This document shows positions 7,888 through 16,045 of a stretch of 17,286 nt of DNA, piece after piece. Below the pieces are notes generated by a model. It worked only from the letters and a program-made list of their open reading frames with translations. It was not told the DNA's origin and searched no databases. Position 1 is the first letter of the stretch, and the number at the start of each line of letters is the position of its first letter. The translations under genes were made by a program, and so were the position numbers. The DNA comes from Burkholderiales bacterium (lineage in GTDB: Bacteria > Pseudomonadota > Gammaproteobacteria > Burkholderiales > Burkholderiaceae_E). The stretch lies in contig CP070753.1 of NCBI GenBank assembly GCA_020348765.1, forward strand, positions 2,576,310 to 2,593,595. Direction: 5' to 3'.

Positions 7888-8531
7888 GCCTGGCGCGCGG
7901 CCACGGCCGCCTCGATCGCCGCGAGCAGCGGGGCCAGCCGCTCGCGCCGGGTCTTCAGCGACGCCTGATTGACGATCAGGCGCGACGAGATCGGCATCAG
8001 CTCCTCGACCTCCACCAGGTGATTGGCGCGCAGCGTGCCGCCGGTCGAAACCAGGTCGACGATCGCATCGGCCAGCCCGACCAGCGGCGCCAGCTCCATC
8101 GACCCGTACAGCTTGATCAGCTCGACATGCACGCCCTTGCGCGCGAAGTGCTCGCGCGCGGTCTGCACGTACTTGGTCGCGATCCGCAGGCCGGCGCCGC
8201 GCCGCACGGCGCTGGCATAGTCGAACCCCTCGGGCACCGCGACGCACATCCGGCAGCGGCCGATGCCGAGGTCGATCGGCTGGTAGAGCCCGTCGCCCCC
8301 GTGCTCGAGCAGCACGTCGCGCCCGGCCACGCCGAGGTCGGCGGCGCCGTACTGCACGTACGTGGGCACGTCCGAGGCGCGCACGATGATCAGCCTCAGG
8401 TCCGGCACGTCGGTGCCGATGATCAGCTTGCGCGACGCGTCGGCATCGGGAGCCACGCCGATGCCCGCGGCCGCCAGCAGCGGCGCCGTCTCGCTGAAGA
8501 TGCGTCCCTTGGACAGCGCGAGGGTGATCAT
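7884..8531 (-). CDS. hisG: ATP phosphoribosyltransferase HisG, short form
   Basis: HisG joins ATP and PRPP to phosphoribosyl-ATP, the first and controlled step of histidine synthesis. The 215-residue product is the short form, lacking the C-terminal regulatory ACT-like domain of the roughly 300-residue enzyme. The known short enzymes work as a hetero-octamer with HisZ, which is not in this window. The motif region [14 protein letters not shown] and [14 protein letters not shown] (about 135-170), which binds PRPP and ATP, is intact. The ATG overlaps the murA stop (ATGA), so the his genes appear to be entered by coupling from murA. Confidence 0.97.
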   Translation of the reverse strand: MITLALSKGRIFSETAPLLAAAGIGVAPDADASRKLIIGTDVPDLRLIIVRASDVPTYVQYGAADLGVAGRDVLLEHGGDGLYQPIDLGIGRCRMCVAVPEGFDYASAVRRGAGLRIATKYVQTAREHFARKGVHVELIKLYGSMELAPLVGLADAIVDLVSTGGTLRANHLVEVEELMPISSRLIVNQASLKTRRERLAPLLAAIEAAVAARQA

Positions 8532-9784
8532 GAGCCGATCCGTTCGATGGCCGCGCCGAGCGCCGCCAGCTTGTGCTCCATGCGCTCGTAGCCACGGTCG
8601 AGATGATAGATGCGATCGACCAGCGTGACACCTTCGGCGACCAGGGCCGCGACCACCAGCCCGGCCGAAGCGCGCAGGTCGGTGGCCATGACCGCGGCGC
8701 CCGAGAGCGACGTCACACCGCGCACGATCGCGGTGTGGCCGTCGATGTCGATGTCTGCGCCCAGACGCTGCAACTCGAGCACGTGCATGAACCGGTTCTC
8801 GAAGATGGTCTCGGTGATCACCGCGGTTCCCTCGGCCACCGCGTTGACCGCCATGAACTGCGCCTGCATGTCGGTCGCGAAGCCCGGAAACGGCGCCGTG
8901 CGCACGCTGACCGCGCTCGGGCGCCGGTCCATGCGGGCGCGCATCCAGTCTGCGCCGGCCTCGATCCGCATGCCGGCCTCGCGCAACTTGTCCACCGTCG
9001 CGTCGAGCGTGTTCGGACGCACGCCGGTGAGCGTGACGTCACCGCCGGCGGCGGCCACCGAGCACAGGAAGGTGCCGGCCTCGATCCGGTCCGGCATCAC
9101 CACGTGATCGGCACCGTGCAGCGACTCGACCCCGTCGATCACGATGCGGTCGGTGCCGGCCCCGTAGACCCTCGCGCCCATCGCGTTGAGCGCATCGGCC
9201 AGGTCGAGCACTTCGGGCTCGCGGGCGGCATTCTCGATCACGGTCTGGCCGCTGGCCAGCGCCGCGGCCATCATCAGGTTCTCGGTGCCGGTCACGGTGA
9301 CCATGTCGGTCACGATCCGGGTGCCCAAGAGACGCTCTGCCCGGGCCACGACGTAGCCGTGCTCGATGTCGATCTCGGCGCCCATCGCCTGCAGGCCCTT
9401 GATGTGCTGGTCGACCGGCCGCTGCCCGATCGCGCAGCCGCCGGGCAGCGACACCCGCGCCTCGCCGAAGCGCGCCAGAAGCGGCCCCAGCACCAGGATC
9501 GAGGCACGCATGGTTCGCACCAGTTCGTACGGCGCCTCGACCGATCCGACCGCGGCCGCCTCGACACGGATCGCCCCGTCGGCCTCGCGCTCGACGCGCG
9601 CGCCGAGCGTGCGCAACAGCCGCAGCATCGTGTCGACGTCGCGCAAGCGCGGCACGCCGGCGAGCCGAACCGCCTCGCGGGTCAGCAGCGCGGCCGCCAG
9701 GATCGGAAGCGCTGCGTTCTTCGCCCCCGACACCGCGACCTCGCCGGCGAGCCGGCGACCGCCCTCGATCCTGAGCTTGTCCAT
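8528..9784 (-). CDS. murA: UDP-N-acetylglucosamine 1-carboxyvinyltransferase MurA
   Basis: MurA transfers enolpyruvate from PEP to UDP-GlcNAc, the first committed step of peptidoglycan synthesis in the cytosol, and is the target of fosfomycin. The 418-residue product has the normal length. Lys 22 lies in [15 protein letters not shown], and the active-site Cys is at 117 in [15 protein letters not shown]. That Cys is what fosfomycin alkylates, so the enzyme looks drug-sensitive by this residue. [15 protein letters not shown] near the C-terminus is also family-typical. It begins 25 bases after the bolA-like gene and ends in an ATGA overlap with hisG. Confidence 0.98.
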   Translation of the reverse strand: MDKLRIEGGRRLAGEVAVSGAKNAALPILAAALLTREAVRLAGVPRLRDVDTMLRLLRTLGARVEREADGAIRVEAAAVGSVEAPYELVRTMRASILVLGPLLARFGEARVSLPGGCAIGQRPVDQHIKGLQAMGAEIDIEHGYVVARAERLLGTRIVTDMVTVTGTENLMMAAALASGQTVIENAAREPEVLDLADALNAMGARVYGAGTDRIVIDGVESLHGADHVVMPDRIEAGTFLCSVAAAGGDVTLTGVRPNTLDATVDKLREAGMRIEAGADWMRARMDRRPSAVSVRTAPFPGFATDMQAQFMAVNAVAEGTAVITETIFENRFMHVLELQRLGADIDIDGHTAIVRGVTSLSGAAVMATDLRASAGLVVAALVAEGVTLVDRIYHLDRGYERMEHKLAALGAAIERIGS

Positions 9785-9809
9785 GGCTTCGCCCTGCGCG
9801 CAGGCGCGC

Positions 9810-10052
9810 TCAGCCGCCGCGCGCCTTCCACTCCTGGGGATCGAAGGTCTTCATCGACAGTGCGTGGATCTCCTCGCGCATGCGGTCGCCGAGGGCGCGG
9901 TACACGAGCTGGTGACGCTGCACGGGCCGCTTGCCCTCGAACAGGCGCGAGACGATCACCGCCTCGAAGTGGCGCCCGTCGCCTTCGACCTCGAGCAACT
10001 CGCACTCGAGGCCCTGCTCGATATATCCCTTCACGTCGGCTGGAGTGACCAT
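9810..10052 (-). CDS. BolA-family protein, IbaG/YrbA-like
   Basis: The 80-residue product is a single BolA domain. BolA proteins bind glutaredoxins and Fe-S clusters and some act as regulators; the group next to murA is called IbaG or YrbA in E. coli. The N-terminus [15 protein letters not shown] and the core [27 protein letters not shown] (split over about residues 26-51) fit the family, followed by [16 protein letters not shown]. The conserved His near residue 28 and the C-terminal HALS segment are the likely cluster ligands. The ATG shares one base with the stop of the exporter permease (TAATG), so it is translated from the same message. The link to murA is conserved in many Proteobacteria. 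Confidence 0.93.
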   Translation of the reverse strand: MVTPADVKGYIEQGLECELLEVEGDGRHFEAVIVSRLFEGKRPVQRHQLVYRALGDRMREEIHALSMKTFDPQEWKARGG

Positions 10053-10804
10053 TAATACCTCAGCTTGTACCCGATTCTCAGAAGCCGCACCGCGGTCGCG
10101 CCCGAGACCCCGAGGGTCAGCGCGATCACGCTCAGGCTGATCGCCGGTGCCACGTCGGACACGCCGAAGAACCCGTACCGAAATCCGTCGACCATGTAGA
10201 AGAACGGGTTCAGGTGCGACACCGACTGCCAGAACGGCGGCAGCGAGTGCACCGAATAGAACACGCCGGACAGGAAGGTGGCCGGCATGATCAGGAAGTT
10301 CTGAAAGGCCGCGATCTGGTCGAACTTGTCGGCCCAGAGGCCCGCGATCAAGCCGATTGTACCGAGGATCGCGCTGCCCATGACCGCGAACACCACGACC
10401 CACAGCGGCGAGGCCAGGTGCACCTCGGCGAACCAGCTGGTCACCGCGAGCACGCCCAGACCGACCACCAGGCCACGGGCCATCGACGCCAGCACGTAGG
10501 CCCAGAACATCTCCCAGTGCGACAGCGGCGGCAGCAGCACGAACACGATGTTGCCGGTGATCTTGGACTGGATCAGCGAGGAGGACGTGTTGGCGAACGA
10601 GTTCTGCAGCACGGCCATCATCACCAGGCCCGGCGCCAGGAAGGACGTGTAGGCCACGCCGTGAAAGCTCACTCGGCCCTCGAGCACGTGCGAGAAGATC
10701 AGCAGGTACAGCAGCGAAGTCAGCACCGGCGCCAGAACCGTCTGCACGCCGACCTTCCAGAAGCGCAGCAGCTCCTTGCCCAGCAGCGTCGTGAACCCGG
10801 TCAC
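10052..10804 (-). CDS. ABC-2 type exporter permease (YadH-like)
   Basis: The 250-residue product is an inner-membrane ABC-2 permease with about six membrane segments. It begins VTGFTTLLGKELLRFWKVG, with the elbow helix, and contains SFLAPGLVMMAVLQNSFANTS, which is typical of the family. HLNPFFYMVDGFRYGFFG near residues 195-212 matches the common ABC-2 signature. The GTG start at 10804 overlaps the stop of the ATPase (GTGA), giving a coupled pair. E. coli YadGH is the nearest named pair I recognise; its substrate is not settled. A lipid or envelope polymer is a reasonable guess from the neighbours, but nothing here proves it. Confidence 0.9.
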   Translation of the reverse strand: MTGFTTLLGKELLRFWKVGVQTVLAPVLTSLLYLLIFSHVLEGRVSFHGVAYTSFLAPGLVMMAVLQNSFANTSSSLIQSKITGNIVFVLLPPLSHWEMFWAYVLASMARGLVVGLGVLAVTSWFAEVHLASPLWVVVFAVMGSAILGTIGLIAGLWADKFDQIAAFQNFLIMPATFLSGVFYSVHSLPPFWQSVSHLNPFFYMVDGFRYGFFGVSDVAPAISLSVIALTLGVSGATAVRLLRIGYKLRY

Positions 10805-11793
10805 GGCGTCGGCTCCTGCATGATGCGCACGAAAACGTCCTCGAGATCGGTGTGCACCCACTGCATCTCCTCGATCTGGCACCCGGCCAGGCGCAGCGCG
10901 GCCAGGATCTGCTCGAGCTCTTCGTAGCGATCGATGCGCAGCTCGATGCGACGGGCGTCCTCGCCCGGCAGCCGCCGGGGCGCCAGGGCCTGCGGCAGCG
11001 AGCCCGCCGCCAGCCTCAGCACCAGCCGCCCGCCGGCGAAGGCCCGAATCAGGTTCTCGGTGCGGTCCAGAGCGACCACCCGTCCCTGCTTGAGCATCGC
11101 GATGCGCTGGCACAGCTCCTGTGCCTCGTCCAGGTAGTGGGTGGTCAGCACGATCGTGTGGCCCTCGGCATTCAGGCGCCGGATGAAGCGCCACAGCGCC
11201 TGGCGCAACTCGACGTCCACGCCCGCGGTCGGCTCGTCGAGCACGATCACCGGCGGGCGGTGAACCAGCGCCTGGGCCACCAGCACCCGTCGCTTCATGC
11301 CCCCCGAGAGCGCGCGCATGTTGCTGTCCGCCTTGGCCGCCAGATCGAGGTTCTCGAGCAGTTCGTCGATCCAGCGATCGTTGTGTCGCAGCCCGAAGTA
11401 GCCGGACTGCAGCCGCAGCGTCTCGCGCACCGTGAAGAACGGGTCGAACACGAGCTCCTGGGGCACCACGCCGAGCGCCCGCCGCGCCAGCCGGTAGCCG
11501 GCGCCGACGTCGTGTCCCATCACCACCACCCGACCCGCGCTGGGCCGCACCAGCCCGGCGATGATCGAGATCAGCGTGGTCTTGCCGGCACCGTTGGGCC
11601 CGAGCAGGCCGAAGAACTCGCCCTGCTCGATCCGGAGCGAGACCCCGTCCAGCGCGGTGAAGGCGCCGTAGCGCTTGACCACGGCGTCGACCTCGATCGC
11701 TGCGGTTCGCTGCGTAGCTGCACGCCCCGCGCCGCCGCCGTCGGTGGTGGCGGCGGCAACGGCCTTGCTGGCGGGGCGGACGAGGTCTGACAC
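10801..11793 (-). CDS. ABC transporter ATP-binding protein (YadG-like)
   Basis: This 330-residue protein is the ATPase partner of the ABC-2 permease encoded next. Walker A is GPNGAGKTT (residues 65-73), the signature is LSGGM (162-166), Walker B is VIVLDEP (182-188) and the switch His is 219 in TTHYLDEA. The C-terminal 80 residues are less conserved and may bind the permease. The chosen start is a GTG with no clear ribosome site. It gives an Ala/Gly-rich N-terminal extension of about 31 residues before the domain begins at AIEVDAVVKRYG. A shorter protein is possible, but no better in-frame start was seen. It follows mlaB after 100 bases, within which a 6-bp hairpin (11852-11857 with 11865-11870) is the only structure noticed. 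Confidence 0.9.
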   Translation of the reverse strand: MSDLVRPASKAVAAATTDGGGAGRAATQRTAAIEVDAVVKRYGAFTALDGVSLRIEQGEFFGLLGPNGAGKTTLISIIAGLVRPSAGRVVVMGHDVGAGYRLARRALGVVPQELVFDPFFTVRETLRLQSGYFGLRHNDRWIDELLENLDLAAKADSNMRALSGGMKRRVLVAQALVHRPPVIVLDEPTAGVDVELRQALWRFIRRLNAEGHTIVLTTHYLDEAQELCQRIAMLKQGRVVALDRTENLIRAFAGGRLVLRLAAGSLPQALAPRRLPGEDARRIELRIDRYEELEQILAALRLAGCQIEEMQWVHTDLEDVFVRIMQEPTP

Positions 11794-11893
11794 GGGCTGG
11801 CTGGCAACTGGAGCGACACGCGGACACGGCGCAGCCGACGAGGCGCGCGGGCTCGCCGAACCGGGGCGAGGCGCCGCTTCGCGGCCGCCACGC

Positions 11894-12163
11894 TCAGGCC
11901 GGCCCGAACACCAGGGCGTCGACGCCGTAGAGAGCGGCGAGTTTACGCAAATTCGGCGGGGCGTTGCGAACCCGGCAGCTGCCGTTGCGTGCCTGGGCGC
12001 GCCGGGTGAGCTCGAGCACGACCGCGATCAGCGAGGAGTCGAATTCGCTGCAGCCCCCGAGGTCGAGCTCGTGCTCGCCCCCGCCGATGTTCGGCTTCAG
12101 GCTGTCGAGCACCTGCGGCGCGGTGGCGAAGGTCACGCTGTGCGGAAAGCTGACGACCGGCAT
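11894..12163 (-). CDS. mlaB: STAS-domain protein MlaB of the phospholipid transporter
   Basis: MlaB is the small cytoplasmic STAS subunit that binds MlaF and supports assembly and activity of the MlaFEDB complex. The 89-residue product has a STAS fold pattern: a beta start MPVVSFPHSVTF, then ELDLGGCSEFDSSLIAVVLEL (in two parts over residues 32-52) with the conserved Asp-Ser-Ser at about 42-44. RNAPPNLRKLAALYGVD follows. The ATG at 12163 is chosen because the codons upstream read as an Arg-rich stretch unrelated to the family and overlap mlaC. It lies 56 bases after mlaC, the last mla gene in the run. Confidence 0.88.
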   Translation of the reverse strand: MPVVSFPHSVTFATAPQVLDSLKPNIGGGEHELDLGGCSEFDSSLIAVVLELTRRAQARNGSCRVRNAPPNLRKLAALYGVDALVFGPA

Positions 12164-12219
12164 CGGCTCTTGGCCCGGGTGCGTTGTCCGGATTGCGGCG
12201 GCGCCCAATCGGGTCCGGC

Positions 12220-12861
12220 TCAGGAGCGCGCGCCGCCGGCGCCGCGGTTCTTCTCGGCGAGGGTGCGGATCAATCCGTCGATGCCGCTCGAGCCGATGAT
12301 CCCGGAGAACTGGGTGCGGTAGTTGTCCACCAGCCACAGGCCCAGCACGTTCAGGTCGAAGATCCTCCAGCCGGTGCCGTCCTTCTCCAGCCGGTAGTCG
12401 AGCTGGATCGGCTCTCGGCCCCGGAGGATCAGCTCGCTGCGCACGATCACTTCCGGATCCGACGGGTCGGCACGCAGCGGCTTGAGCCTGAGCTTGGTGC
12501 CGCGGGCCTCGCTGAGCGCGCCAGCGTAGGTGCGCAGCAGCAGGCCTCGAAACTCGGTCATCAGCTCCTTGCGCTGCTCTGCGGTGGCCTCGCGCCAGTA
12601 GCGGCCGACCGCGCTCGCGGTCATGCGCTCGAAGTTGACGTGCGGCATGACCGACTCCTCGACGAAGGCGGACACCCGCGCCAGGTCACCGGACTGGATC
12701 GCCGGGTCGGTCTCGATTCGTTGCAGCACCTCCGAAGACACCCGCTCGATGAACGCGTCGGGCGCTTCCTGCGCCGCGAGCGCCGGCGACGCGCCGAGCA
12801 AGCCGGCGAACGCCACGCTGCACAGCACGGCACGGCGTCGGTTCATCCATTCGTGAATCAT
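12220..12861 (-). CDS. mlaC: Periplasmic phospholipid shuttle MlaC
   Basis: MlaC carries phospholipid across the periplasm between the MlaA complex in the outer membrane and MlaFEDB in the inner membrane. The 213-residue product has a Sec signal peptide: NRRR, a hydrophobic stretch (about residues 10-25) and likely cleavage after ASPALA. The mature part has the family features: FVEESVMPHVNFERMTASAVGRYW and a late IFDLNVLGLWLVDNYR segment. The ATG at 12861 has AAGGAG six bases upstream, the best ribosome site in the region. An ATG five codons in (12846) would also give a normal signal peptide. The gene follows mlaA after 48 bases. Confidence 0.95.
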   Translation of the reverse strand: MIHEWMNRRRAVLCSVAFAGLLGASPALAAQEAPDAFIERVSSEVLQRIETDPAIQSGDLARVSAFVEESVMPHVNFERMTASAVGRYWREATAEQRKELMTEFRGLLLRTYAGALSEARGTKLRLKPLRADPSDPEVIVRSELILRGREPIQLDYRLEKDGTGWRIFDLNVLGLWLVDNYRTQFSGIIGSSGIDGLIRTLAEKNRGAGGARS

Positions 12862-12909
12862 CGGTTTCTCCTTGTCGAATTCGGTCGCCGGCGATCGATG
12901 GCGGCACCG

Positions 12910-13650
12910 TCAACGCGGGCCGGCCCCTGCCGGCCCGTCGGCCGGATCCTCGGGCGGCGGGTCGCCATCGTAGACCAGCGACCGGCGCCGCTGCAGGTAG
13001 CCGTTGCGCACGAACAGGTAGGGGTCGAGCGCGATGCTCTCCATCAGCTGGCCGGCGCGCAACAGCCGGGCCCGGGCATCGATGATGCGCACGGCATTCA
13101 CTGCCGCGACCGCGTCGCTGCCGACGACGGCCTCGGTGCGGTCGGCCGCCACGTCGGCCCACAGGCCCAACCCGTCACGCACGGTGCTGGGTCCGAAGAA
13201 GGGCAATACCAGATACGGGCCGGGCGGCACCCCCCAGCGCCCGAGCGTCTGGCCGAAGTCCTCGCGGTGCTTCTCGAGCCCGAGTTCGCTCGCGACGTCG
13301 GCAACCCCGAAGAAGCCGAAGGTCGAATTGATCGCGACACGTGCCCCGTCCGAGGCGGCTTCGCGCGGCTTGCCCTGCAGCAGGTTGTTCACTGCGGTCC
13401 AGGCGTCGGCGATGTTGCCGAAGAAGCCGCGCAGCATGAACTTGCCGAGCTCGGGCACCGCTTCGTCGTAAACCTTGGCCGCCGGCTCGAGCAGCAGCCG
13501 GTCGACGGTGTCGTTGAAGCTGAATACCGCCCGGTTCAGCGGCTCGAGTGGGTCGCGCGCAGCGCTGCGCGGCGTCTGCGAACCCGTGGTCGCACAGCCC
13601 GCCAGGGCCGCGAGCAGCGCGAGCAATACCGGCAGCGACGCGACCCTCAT
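12910..13650 (-). CDS. mlaA: Outer-membrane lipoprotein MlaA (VacJ)
   Basis: MlaA sits in the outer membrane with porins and removes phospholipid from the outer leaflet, handing it to MlaC. The 246-residue product has a lipoprotein signal with lipobox LAGC and lipidated Cys at 19. The VacJ motifs follow in order: DPLEPLNRAVFSFND (about 35-49), GFFGNIADAW, INSTFGFFGVADVASELG, EDFGQTLGRWG and GPYLVLPFFGPSTVRDG. A Pro/Gly-rich tail ends it. The ATG overlaps the mlaD stop (ATGA). In E. coli mlaA lies apart from the other mla genes; its presence inside this operon puts the whole outer- to inner-membrane route on one message. Confidence 0.96.
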   Translation of the reverse strand: MRVASLPVLLALLAALAGCATTGSQTPRSAARDPLEPLNRAVFSFNDTVDRLLLEPAAKVYDEAVPELGKFMLRGFFGNIADAWTAVNNLLQGKPREAASDGARVAINSTFGFFGVADVASELGLEKHREDFGQTLGRWGVPPGPYLVLPFFGPSTVRDGLGLWADVAADRTEAVVGSDAVAAVNAVRIIDARARLLRAGQLMESIALDPYLFVRNGYLQRRRSLVYDGDPPPEDPADGPAGAGPR

Positions 13651-14117
13651 TGGGACCCGCCTTCGGCCGCGCGGCTGTAGATGATCTGCCCGATCACGTT
13701 CTCGAGCACCACCGCGGACTGGGTGCGCGTGAACACACCGCCGGCCTCGACCACCTTCTCCTCGCCGCCGGGCTCGATACCGATGTACTGGTCGCCGAGC
13801 AGCCCGGAGGTCAGGATCTTGACCGACGAGTCGCGCGGGAAGTGGTAGCGCTCGTCCAGGGCCAGCAGGACCTCGGCCCGGTAGGTTCGGGCATCGAAAG
13901 TGATCGATGCCACGCGCCCGACCACGACGCCGGCGCTGCGAACCGCCGAGCGCGGCTTGAGCCCGCCGATGTTGTCGAACTTCGCACGGACCTCGTAGGT
14001 GTCGCCAAGACCGACGGCACTGCTCATGTTTCCGGCCCGAACGGCCAGGAACACCAGCGCCGCGAATCCGAGCAGCACGAACATTCCCACCAGTATATCG
14101 ACCATGCCACGCTTCAT
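13647..14117 (-). CDS. mlaD: MCE-domain subunit MlaD of the phospholipid transporter
   Basis: MlaD is anchored in the inner membrane and forms a hexameric periplasmic ring that exchanges phospholipid with MlaC. The 156-residue product has one membrane helix (about residues 7-27) and then one MCE domain (about 38-117), with YEVRAKFDNIGGLKPRSAV and VRSAGVVVGRV as the typical start. LTSGLLGDQYIGIEPGG is the family's end segment. A short helical tail (TQSAVVLENVIGQIIY) closes the ring pore in characterised members. GAGG lies 7 bases before the ATG. Eighty-seven bases without a visible feature separate it from mlaE. Confidence 0.96.
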   Translation of the reverse strand: MKRGMVDILVGMFVLLGFAALVFLAVRAGNMSSAVGLGDTYEVRAKFDNIGGLKPRSAVRSAGVVVGRVASITFDARTYRAEVLLALDERYHFPRDSSVKILTSGLLGDQYIGIEPGGEEKVVEAGGVFTRTQSAVVLENVIGQIIYSRAAEGGSQ

Positions 14118-14204
14118 TGTGCTACCTCAGCTGCGTCCGGCGCCCGTTCGGCCTCGGTCGCGTTGTCCCCGGGATGCTTGCCCACTGCCGATCACCACAC
14201 CCCG

Positions 14205-14987
14205 TCAGCCGGCGCTGAACATCAACGCCGTCAGAATGAAGTCGAGAGCCAGGATCGCCAGCGAAGCCACCACGACTGTCGTGGTCGTCGCGCGCGAAAC
14301 ACCCTCGGGCGTCGGCTCGGCCTCGTAGCCGACGAAAAGCGCCACGAAAGCGACCGTGAACCCGAATACGACGCTCTTGACCACGCCATTGCCCACGTCC
14401 TCGAGCCAGTCGACGCCGTCCTGCATCTGGGCCCAGAACGCGCCGGCGTCCACGCCGATCAGTTCGACGCCGACCAGGTAGCCGCCGAGCACGCCCAGCG
14501 CAGAGAACAGCGCCGCCAGCAGGGGCATGCAGATCACAGCAGCCACGAAGCGCGGCGCCAGCACCCGGGCCACCGGATCGACCGCCATCATCTCCATTGC
14601 GTCGATCTGTTCGCCGGCCTTCATCAGGCCGACCTCGGCCGTCAGCGACGTGCCGGCGCGGCCCGCGAACAGCAGCGCGGTGACGACCGGGCCCAACTCG
14701 CGCACCAGCGACAGCGTCACCAGCAGCCCGAGCGCTTCTTCCGACCCGTAGCGACGCAGCGTGTAATAGCCCTGAAGGCCCAGCACGAAACCGATCAGCA
14801 GGCCCGAGACCAGGATGATCGACAGCGAGAAGTTGCCGATGAAGTGCACCTGATCGACGACCAGCCGCAGCCGGCGCAGCGCCAGCACGCCGAGGCCGCA
14901 AAGGCGCAGGAAGAAGCGCGTGCCGTAGCCGACCGAGGCCAGCAGCTCGCCCAGCAGCCGCAGCGGACCGAGCAATTGGTCGATCAT
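14205..14987 (-). CDS. mlaE: Permease MlaE of the phospholipid transporter
   Basis: MlaE is the inner-membrane permease of the MlaFEDB ABC transporter. The 260-residue product has an N-terminal amphipathic helix and about five membrane segments. It carries the family's conserved block [20 protein letters not shown] (about 113-132) and then [18 protein letters not shown], the coupling region that contacts Mla[29 protein letters not shown] is split across about residues 208-236 and is also typical. The ATG overlaps the mlaF stop (ATGA). The length is normal. Confidence 0.97.
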   Translation of the reverse strand: MIDQLLGPLRLLGELLASVGYGTRFFLRLCGLGVLALRRLRLVVDQVHFIGNFSLSIILVSGLLIGFVLGLQGYYTLRRYGSEEALGLLVTLSLVRELGPVVTALLFAGRAGTSLTAEVGLMKAGEQIDAMEMMAVDPVARVLAPRFVAAVICMPLLAALFSALGVLGGYLVGVELIGVDAGAFWAQMQDGVDWLEDVGNGVVKSVVFGFTVAFVALFVGYEAEPTPEGVSRATTTTVVVASLAILALDFILTALMFSAG

Positions 14988-15787
14988 GGCCGCAGCCCCA
15001 GCTCCTGCTCGAGCGAGCGGTTGGTCGCGTAATGGAATGCCACCGGTCCGTCGATGTCGCCCTCGAGGAACTGGCGCACGTTCGGATCTTCCGAGGCGCG
15101 CATCTGATCGGGCGATCCTTCGGCAACGATGCGGCCCGACGCCAGCAGGTACACGTGGTCTGCGATCCCGAACACGTACTGGATGTCGTGCGAAATCAGG
15201 ACCGACGCCAGCTGCAGCGAATCGGTCAGGCTGCGGATCAGGTGCGCGATCGTCATCAGCGAGATCGGGTCGAGCCCGGCGAACGGCTCGTCGTACATGA
15301 TCAGCGGCGCATCGAGCGCGATCGCGCGCGCCAGCGCGACCCGCCGCGCCATGCCGCCCGAGAGCTGCGCGGTCCGATAGTGGGCGACGCCCCGCAACCC
15401 GACCGCGTTGAGCTTGAGCAGAACCAGGTCCCGGATCATCGACTCGTCGAGTTCGGTGTGCTCGCGCATCGGGAATGCCACGTTCTCGAATACCGACAGG
15501 TCGGTGAACAGCGCCCCGAACTGGTACAGCATGCCCATGCGGCGGCGAAGCGCGTACAGGGCCTCCCGGTCCAGCGCGTGGACATCCTGGCCGTCCACCG
15601 TGACCCGGCCCTCGAGCGGGCGCAACTGTCCGCCGATCAGCCGCAGGATCGTGGTCTTGCCCGAGCCCGAGCCGCCGATGACCGCGGTGACCCGACCACG
15701 CGGAAACCGCAGCGACACGCCGTCCAGCACGAGCCGCTCGCGGTATCCGAACCGGACCTGATCAACCTGGACGAATTCACTGTTCAC
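14984..15787 (-). CDS. mlaF: ATP-binding subunit MlaF of the phospholipid transporter
   Basis: MlaF is the ATPase that drives lipid movement through MlaE. With the GTG start at 15787 the product has 267 residues, the usual size. Walker A is GGSGSGKTT (38-46), the signature is LSGGM (142-146), Walker B is LIMYDEP (162-168) and the switch His is 200. The C-terminal [10 protein letters not shown] segment is typical of MlaF and, in the known structure, reaches a neighbouring MlaF. The GTG was chosen from the family N-terminus ([15 protein letters not shown]). An AAGAGG motif lies about 15 bases upstream, farther than ideal. The open frame continues 38 codons further upstream, but that part does not look like MlaF. 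Confidence 0.95.
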   Translation of the reverse strand: MNSEFVQVDQVRFGYRERLVLDGVSLRFPRGRVTAVIGGSGSGKTTILRLIGGQLRPLEGRVTVDGQDVHALDREALYALRRRMGMLYQFGALFTDLSVFENVAFPMREHTELDESMIRDLVLLKLNAVGLRGVAHYRTAQLSGGMARRVALARAIALDAPLIMYDEPFAGLDPISLMTIAHLIRSLTDSLQLASVLISHDIQYVFGIADHVYLLASGRIVAEGSPDQMRASEDPNVRQFLEGDIDGPVAFHYATNRSLEQELGLRP

Positions 15788-16045
15788 GCTTCTGAGGGTC
15801 CGCCTCTTTCGGGGAGCCGTCGTGCATCGGCGGGTCGGAGCGGCAGGCAGGCCGAAAAGTGAGCGAGCGGTAACCGACGTGACGCGCGGCGTCAATGGCA
15901 CGAATCTGGGCGCGGGCGCGCTCCGGGGCTTGCCGACAAAACGCGGATTCTAGCAGCGTCGCGCGTGTTCTCGAGCCGGCTTCGCACCCGCGCATCGGCC
16001 CATTTCGCCGCGCGGCGCTTCGCGTGCGCGCCTGGCAGGGTTCGC
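15788..16045. other. Intergenic region, probable leader of the mla-his-tat gene run
   Basis: This 258-base gap is the longest in the window. It carries a good -10 element (see 15947-15955) that would leave an untranslated leader of roughly 150 bases before mlaF. A 16-codon ATG frame (15827-15777) overlaps the mlaF GTG but lacks a ribosome site. No clear terminator for the antiporter gene was found, so read-through from it cannot be excluded. Confidence 0.6.
15947..15955 (-). promoter_or_regulatory. Extended -10 promoter element upstream of mlaF
   Basis: On the transcribed strand the sequence TGCTAGAATCC contains TAGAAT (15952-15947), one mismatch from TATAAT, preceded by TGC, the extended -10 TGn motif. 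It stands out in the AT-poor surroundings. The -35 region at 17-18 bases spacing is poor (CTCGAG), which is tolerated with an extended -10. Transcription would start near 15940. This is the only convincing promoter seen for the whole run of genes to its left. Confidence 0.55.

Noticed and set aside
12184..13680. A 498-codon plus-strand open frame opposite mlaC and mlaA
   Set aside because: It mirrors codons of the mla genes, has no domain and no ribosome site, and the minus-strand genes have full family motifs.
15788..15901. N-terminal extension of MlaF by 38 codons from an upstream GTG
   Set aside because: The added residues do not resemble MlaF, would make the protein longer than the family, and occupy the leader between promoter and gene.
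16000..16045. Possible terminator after the antiporter gene
   Set aside because: GC-rich self-complementary bits (around 16007-16018) are short and not followed by a T run; they do not rise above background in this composition.
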